Below, piece by piece: positions 61,545 to 64,000 of a stretch of DNA of 64,000 bases. Source of the DNA: VFMC01 sp039796935 (GTDB lineage: Bacteria; Actinomycetota; Acidimicrobiia; Acidimicrobiales; Ilumatobacteraceae). The stretch spans positions 5,681 to 69,680 of the forward strand of contig JBDKIV010000131.1 in the NCBI GenBank assembly GCA_039796935.1. Direction: 5' to 3'. How positions within the stretch are numbered: position 1 is the first letter of the stretch; each line of letters begins with the position of its first letter. The translations under genes and the position numbers were made by a program. A model generated the notes under the pieces. That model was given only the letters and a program-made list of their open reading frames with translations. It made no database searches and was not told the origin of the DNA.

Positions 61545-61843
61545 CGGATCGGCCGGTGCAACGTCACCAGCTTCGTGCCGTCGGTGAACGTGGCCTCCAC
61601 CTGGACCTCGTCGATCATCTCGGCAATTCCGTCCATCACGTCGTCACGGGTGAGGACGTGGCAACCGGCCTCCATGAGGTCGACCACCGTTCGCCCGTCC
61701 CGTGCCGCCTCGAACACCCACGAGGTCAGCACCGCTACCGCTTCGGGGTAGTTGAGGCGCAATCCGCGGCCGCGGCGCTGCTGTGCCAACTGCGCGGCGA
61801 CGTGGACCAACAGTCGCTCCTGCTCGTGAGGCGAGAGATGCAT
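61541..61843 (-). CDS. ureA: Urease gamma subunit
   Basis: Structural subunit of 100 residues, standard length for UreA. Start HLSPHEQERLLVHVA, then LNYPEAVAVLTSWVFEAARDG and GMIDEVQVEATFTDGTKLV (here as MIDEVQVEATF). First gene of the urease operon; ATG 61843 with a TACGAT box exactly 7 nt upstream. A 111-bp divergent gap to the aldolase gene holds repeats and a GC-rich palindrome. Confidence 0.95.
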   Translation of the reverse strand: MHLSPHEQERLLVHVAAQLAQQRRGRGLRLNYPEAVAVLTSWVFEAARDGRTVVDLMEAGCHVLTRDDVMDGIAEMIDEVQVEATFTDGTKLVTLHRPIR

Positions 61844-61850
61844 CGGTTCG

Positions 61851-61856
61851 ATCGTA
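61851..61856 (-). promoter_or_regulatory. -10 box of leaderless promoter, urease operon
   Basis: TACGAT on the minus strand, 7 nt before ATG 61843. Confidence 0.6.
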
Positions 61857-61887
61857 GGAGCTGGCGCGTTTCGGCAATGTTTCCAAC

Positions 61888-61917
61888 GTGTCGACAGGTG
61901 TCGACCGGTGTCTGCGG
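61888..61917. repeat. Three 10-bp direct repeats (GTGTCGACMG type)
   Basis: GTGTCGACAG, GTGTCGACCG and GTGTCTGCGG follow each other in the ureA-aldolase divergent gap. The one-helical-turn phasing would suit cooperative regulator binding. Confidence 0.5.
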
Positions 61918-61922
61918 CGTGC

Positions 61923-61940
61923 CGCGCGGCGCGCCGCGCG
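61923..61940. repeat. 18-bp perfect GC palindrome
   Basis: CGCGCGGCGCGCCGCGCG is its own reverse complement. It sits just before the TACGTT box of the aldolase gene. Confidence 0.7.
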
Positions 61941-61941
61941 C

Positions 61942-61947
61942 TACGTT
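61942..61947 (+). promoter_or_regulatory. -10 box of leaderless promoter, HpcH/HpaI aldolase
   Basis: TACGTT, 7 nt before GTG 61955; it decides that start. Confidence 0.6.
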
Positions 61948-61954
61948 CGGCCGG

Positions 61955-62710
61955 GTGATACCCGACGACCTCCGCACCCGTGCCGACAACCGTGGAGCCG
62001 CGCTCGGGGCGTGGATCTCACTACGCGAACCGCTCGCCGCCGAGGTCGCGTCGCGCGCCGGGTACGACTACGTGTGCATCGACATGCAGCACGGTCTGGC
62101 CGACCTCGACATGATGGGCAGGATGCTCACCGCCGTGGCAGTGAGCACCTCGCTGCCGATCGTCCGGGTTCCGTGGAACGAGCCAGGGGCGATCTCGCGG
62201 GCGCTCGACGCCGGAGCGCTCGGCGTGATCGTGCCGATGGTGAACACGGCCGACGAAGCGGCAGCCGTGGTCGCTGCAGCGAAGTATCCCCCGCTGGGCG
62301 CTCGCAGTTACGGCCCGCTCGCGGCTCGGGCGCGCTTCGGCGACGAATATGTCGCGCGTGCCAACGACCTCGTCGCCGTCATCCCGATGATCGAGACCGC
62401 CGAGGCGGTCGACAACGTCGAGGCCATCGCCGCAGTCCCCGGCGTGGACGGCCTGTACATCGGCCCGGCCGACCTGTCGATCAGCATCGGGCTGGCGCCG
62501 GCCGGCGATCAGGACGATCGTCGGTTCGTCGATGCCCTCGAGCGCACCGTCGCGGCGTGCCGTCGGCACGGCATCCTGCCGGGCATCCATGCCTCTGCCG
62601 AGCTTGCTGCCAAGCGGCGACAACAGGGATTCCGATTCATCACGGTCGGGTTCGACTTCGGTCCGATGTCGGCGGGTCTCACCTCGGCACTCCGCACCGC
62701 CGCTGGTTGA
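61955..62710 (+). CDS. HpcH/HpaI-family class II aldolase
   Basis: Metal-dependent aldolase of 251 residues that splits or forms 4-hydroxy-2-oxo acids to pyruvate and an aldehyde. Landmarks: YVCIDMQHGLAD near residue 45, VRVPWNEPGAI, AVIPMIETAEAVDNVEAIA with the Glu metal ligand and GLYIGPADLSIS with the Asp ligand. Normal length. GTG 61955 has the TACGTT box 7 nt upstream. It stands alone between divergent ureA and a thiolase, with a hairpin after it. Substrate: an oxo-acid from aromatic or sugar-acid catabolism, not further resolved. Confidence 0.9.
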   Translation: MIPDDLRTRADNRGAALGAWISLREPLAAEVASRAGYDYVCIDMQHGLADLDMMGRMLTAVAVSTSLPIVRVPWNEPGAISRALDAGALGVIVPMVNTADEAAAVVAAAKYPPLGARSYGPLAARARFGDEYVARANDLVAVIPMIETAEAVDNVEAIAAVPGVDGLYIGPADLSISIGLAPAGDQDDRRFVDALERTVAACRRHGILPGIHASAELAAKRRQQGFRFITVGFDFGPMSAGLTSALRTAAG

Positions 62711-62711
62711 C

Positions 62712-62726
62712 CGGGCCTTCGGCCCG
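62712..62726 (+). terminator. Hairpin after the HpcH/HpaI aldolase gene
   Basis: Perfect 6-bp stem CGGGCC/GGCCCG with a 3-nt TTC loop, directly after the stop; no T tract. Confidence 0.5.
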
Positions 62727-62812
62727 ATGCCGAGCAACCCTGCTCAATATGCTGCTGTCGACTGAGTTCCTGTGGCTGCGCGACCGTGGCCCTCTCGAAA
62801 GGTGACACCCCC

Positions 62813-64000
62813 ATGACCGAAGCCTGGATCATCGATGCCTGCCGTACGCCGCGCGGCGTCGGCAAGGTCGGCAAGGGCGCACTCGCCGACATCCACCCGC
62901 AACAGCTCGGGGCCACGGTGCTCGCCGCGCTGCGCGACCGCAACGGTCTCGACACCCGCGATGTCGACGACATCATCTTCGGGACCAGCATGCAGGTCGG
63001 CACCCAGGGCGGCGACCTGGCTCGCATGGCCGCGCTCGACGCCGGATTCGACATCACGGCCAGCGGTGTCACCATCGACCGCTTCTGCGGCTCGGGCATC
63101 AGCACCACCAACATGGCGGCCGCCTCGATCATGTCGGGCATGGAAGACGTGATGATCGCAGGTGGCTGCGAGATGATGTCGCTGCACCCCGCACTCGGTG
63201 CGGCGCAGAGCAACGTTCGCGGCCCGATGATGGACGCAGGCAACGCCCGCCTTCGCGCCCGCCACCCCCAGACGCACCAGGGTGTCGCGGCCGACGCGAT
63301 CGCGAGCCTCGAGAAGATCTCGCGCCAGGCGCTCGACGAGCTCGCCGTCGAATCGCAGACACGCGCCGCCGTGGCGATCGCCGAAGGCCGCTTCGACAAG
63401 AGCCTCGTCCCCGTCTACAAAGAGGACGGCACGCTCGCCCTCGACCGCGAAGAGTTCCCCCGGCCCGGCACCACGCTCGAGAGCCTCACCAAGTTGGCCC
63501 CCTCGTTCGCGGCGATGGCCGACTTCCCGCTCGACGACCAGGGCACCACGCTGCGGTCGATGGTGCTCGCCCGCTACCCGGGCCTCGAGATCGAGCACGT
63601 CCACCATGCCGGCAACAGCTCGGGCGTGGTCGACGGCGCCGCGGCCATCTTGCTGGCGAGCCCCGACGCCGCCCAGGCCCGCGGATGGAAGCCGCGTGCG
63701 CGCATCGTCGCCATGGCCAACATGGGTGACGATCCGACGTTGATGCTGAACGCACCCGTCCCGGCTGCCCGCAAGGTGCTGGCGAAGGCCGGCCTCGGCG
63801 TGGACGACATCGACATCTGGGAGATCAACGAGGCGTTCGCCGTCGTCGCCGAGAAGTTCATCCGCGACCTCGACCTCGCCCGTGGCAAGGTGAACGTGAA
63901 CGGCGGCGCGATGGCGCTCGGTCATCCGATCGGCGCCACGGGTGCGATGCTCATCGGCACGGCGCTCGACGAGCTCGAGCGCACCGACGGACGCTTCGGC
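62813..64000 (+). CDS. Acetyl-CoA acyltransferase / thiolase (partial, C-terminus beyond window)
   Basis: Thiolase of which 396 codons are visible; the frame is open at the right edge. The nucleophile Cys92 lies in DRFCGSGIS; then NEAFAVVAEKF and NVNGGAMALGHPIGATGA near the end. Only the final CxG region that carries the acid/base Cys is cut off. It cleaves 3-oxoacyl-CoA in beta-oxidation or forms acetoacetyl-CoA. ATG 62813 has the Shine-Dalgarno AAAGGTG about 8 nt upstream, a leadered start unlike many genes here. The 102-bp gap before it contains a hairpin and AT-richer TATGCT that may be its -10. Confidence 0.92.
   Translation, partial: MTEAWIIDACRTPRGVGKVGKGALADIHPQQLGATVLAALRDRNGLDTRDVDDIIFGTSMQVGTQGGDLARMAALDAGFDITASGVTIDRFCGSGISTTNMAAASIMSGMEDVMIAGGCEMMSLHPALGAAQSNVRGPMMDAGNARLRARHPQTHQGVAADAIASLEKISRQALDELAVESQTRAAVAIAEGRFDKSLVPVYKEDGTLALDREEFPRPGTTLESLTKLAPSFAAMADFPLDDQGTTLRSMVLARYPGLEIEHVHHAGNSSGVVDGAAAILLASPDAAQARGWKPRARIVAMANMGDDPTLMLNAPVPAARKVLAKAGLGVDDIDIWEINEAFAVVAEKFIRDLDLARGKVNVNGGAMALGHPIGATGAMLIGTALDELERTDGRFG

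Overview
The window looks like a chromosomal piece of a GC-rich actinobacterium. The best guess is a marine or freshwater Acidimicrobiia (Ilumatobacter-like); this is inference from gene content and base composition, not from a marker gene. Supporting signs are many GTG starts, 4-bp ATGA/GTGA gene overlaps, an F420-type luciferase-like enzyme, several secreted lipoproteins, and at least sixteen genes whose start codon sits 6-8 nt after a TAnnnT box, which implies leaderless mRNAs. Genes are packed: no gene-free stretch exceeds about 145 bp. I see no tRNA, rRNA, CRISPR array, insertion sequence or prophage.

Region 1 (1-8275) holds a partial TAP-like lipoprotein peptidase, an ABC exporter, rmuC, xseA-xseB, and an odd ABC-exporter-like protein with a decayed ATPase domain and a C-terminal cyclic-nucleotide-binding domain. 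Region 2 (8390-16826) is a carotenoid cluster: crtE, crtI, crtB, cruF-like, a second CrtI-like desaturase and a glycosyltransferase in one tightly overlapping operon, then plsY, a crtA-like monooxygenase and crtZ. No lycopene cyclase is in the window. Region 3 (16839-26912) contains two alpha/beta hydrolases (one without its nucleophile), a LysM lipoprotein, an Asp/Asn-hydroxylase-like protein, an ethylmalonyl-CoA-mutase-like B12 enzyme, a secreted metzincin-type protease, aat, a 3-hydroxyacyl-CoA dehydrogenase, an HD hydrolase, an S51-like protein and a DUF3048 lipoprotein. Region 4 (26938-35506) has a LuxR-type response regulator, a TetR-acyl-CoA synthetase-hydrolase operon, a dimethylformamidase-like protein, a PYROXD2-like flavoprotein and a GDT1-type cation transporter.

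Region 5 (35516-57244) is the most unusual part. It is a catabolic island with a divergent Rieske oxygenase/amidohydrolase pair, a VOC-VOC-SnoaL operon, and a minus-strand run of about 17 kb: VOC, GntR regulator, cupin, hydantoinase A and B, Rieske oxygenase, RraA-like protein, BMP-type ABC importer, alcohol dehydrogenase, methyltransferase, a second amidohydrolase and an F420-type oxidoreductase. A formamidase gene (fmdA) lies just upstream. FadR-type operators (fit to TNGTNNNACNA, with a shared longer core) lie in front of the VOC-GntR operon, fmdA, and the distant VOC-VOC-SnoaL operon. This ties the three into one putative regulon for uptake and stepwise opening of an unidentified nitrogen-containing ring compound.

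Region 6 (57313-64000) is a urease operon ureABCFGD without ureE but with a His-rich UreG, followed by a divergent HpcH/HpaI aldolase and a thiolase cut by the window end. Amide, urea and ring-nitrogen genes sit side by side, suggesting an organic-nitrogen scavenging neighbourhood.
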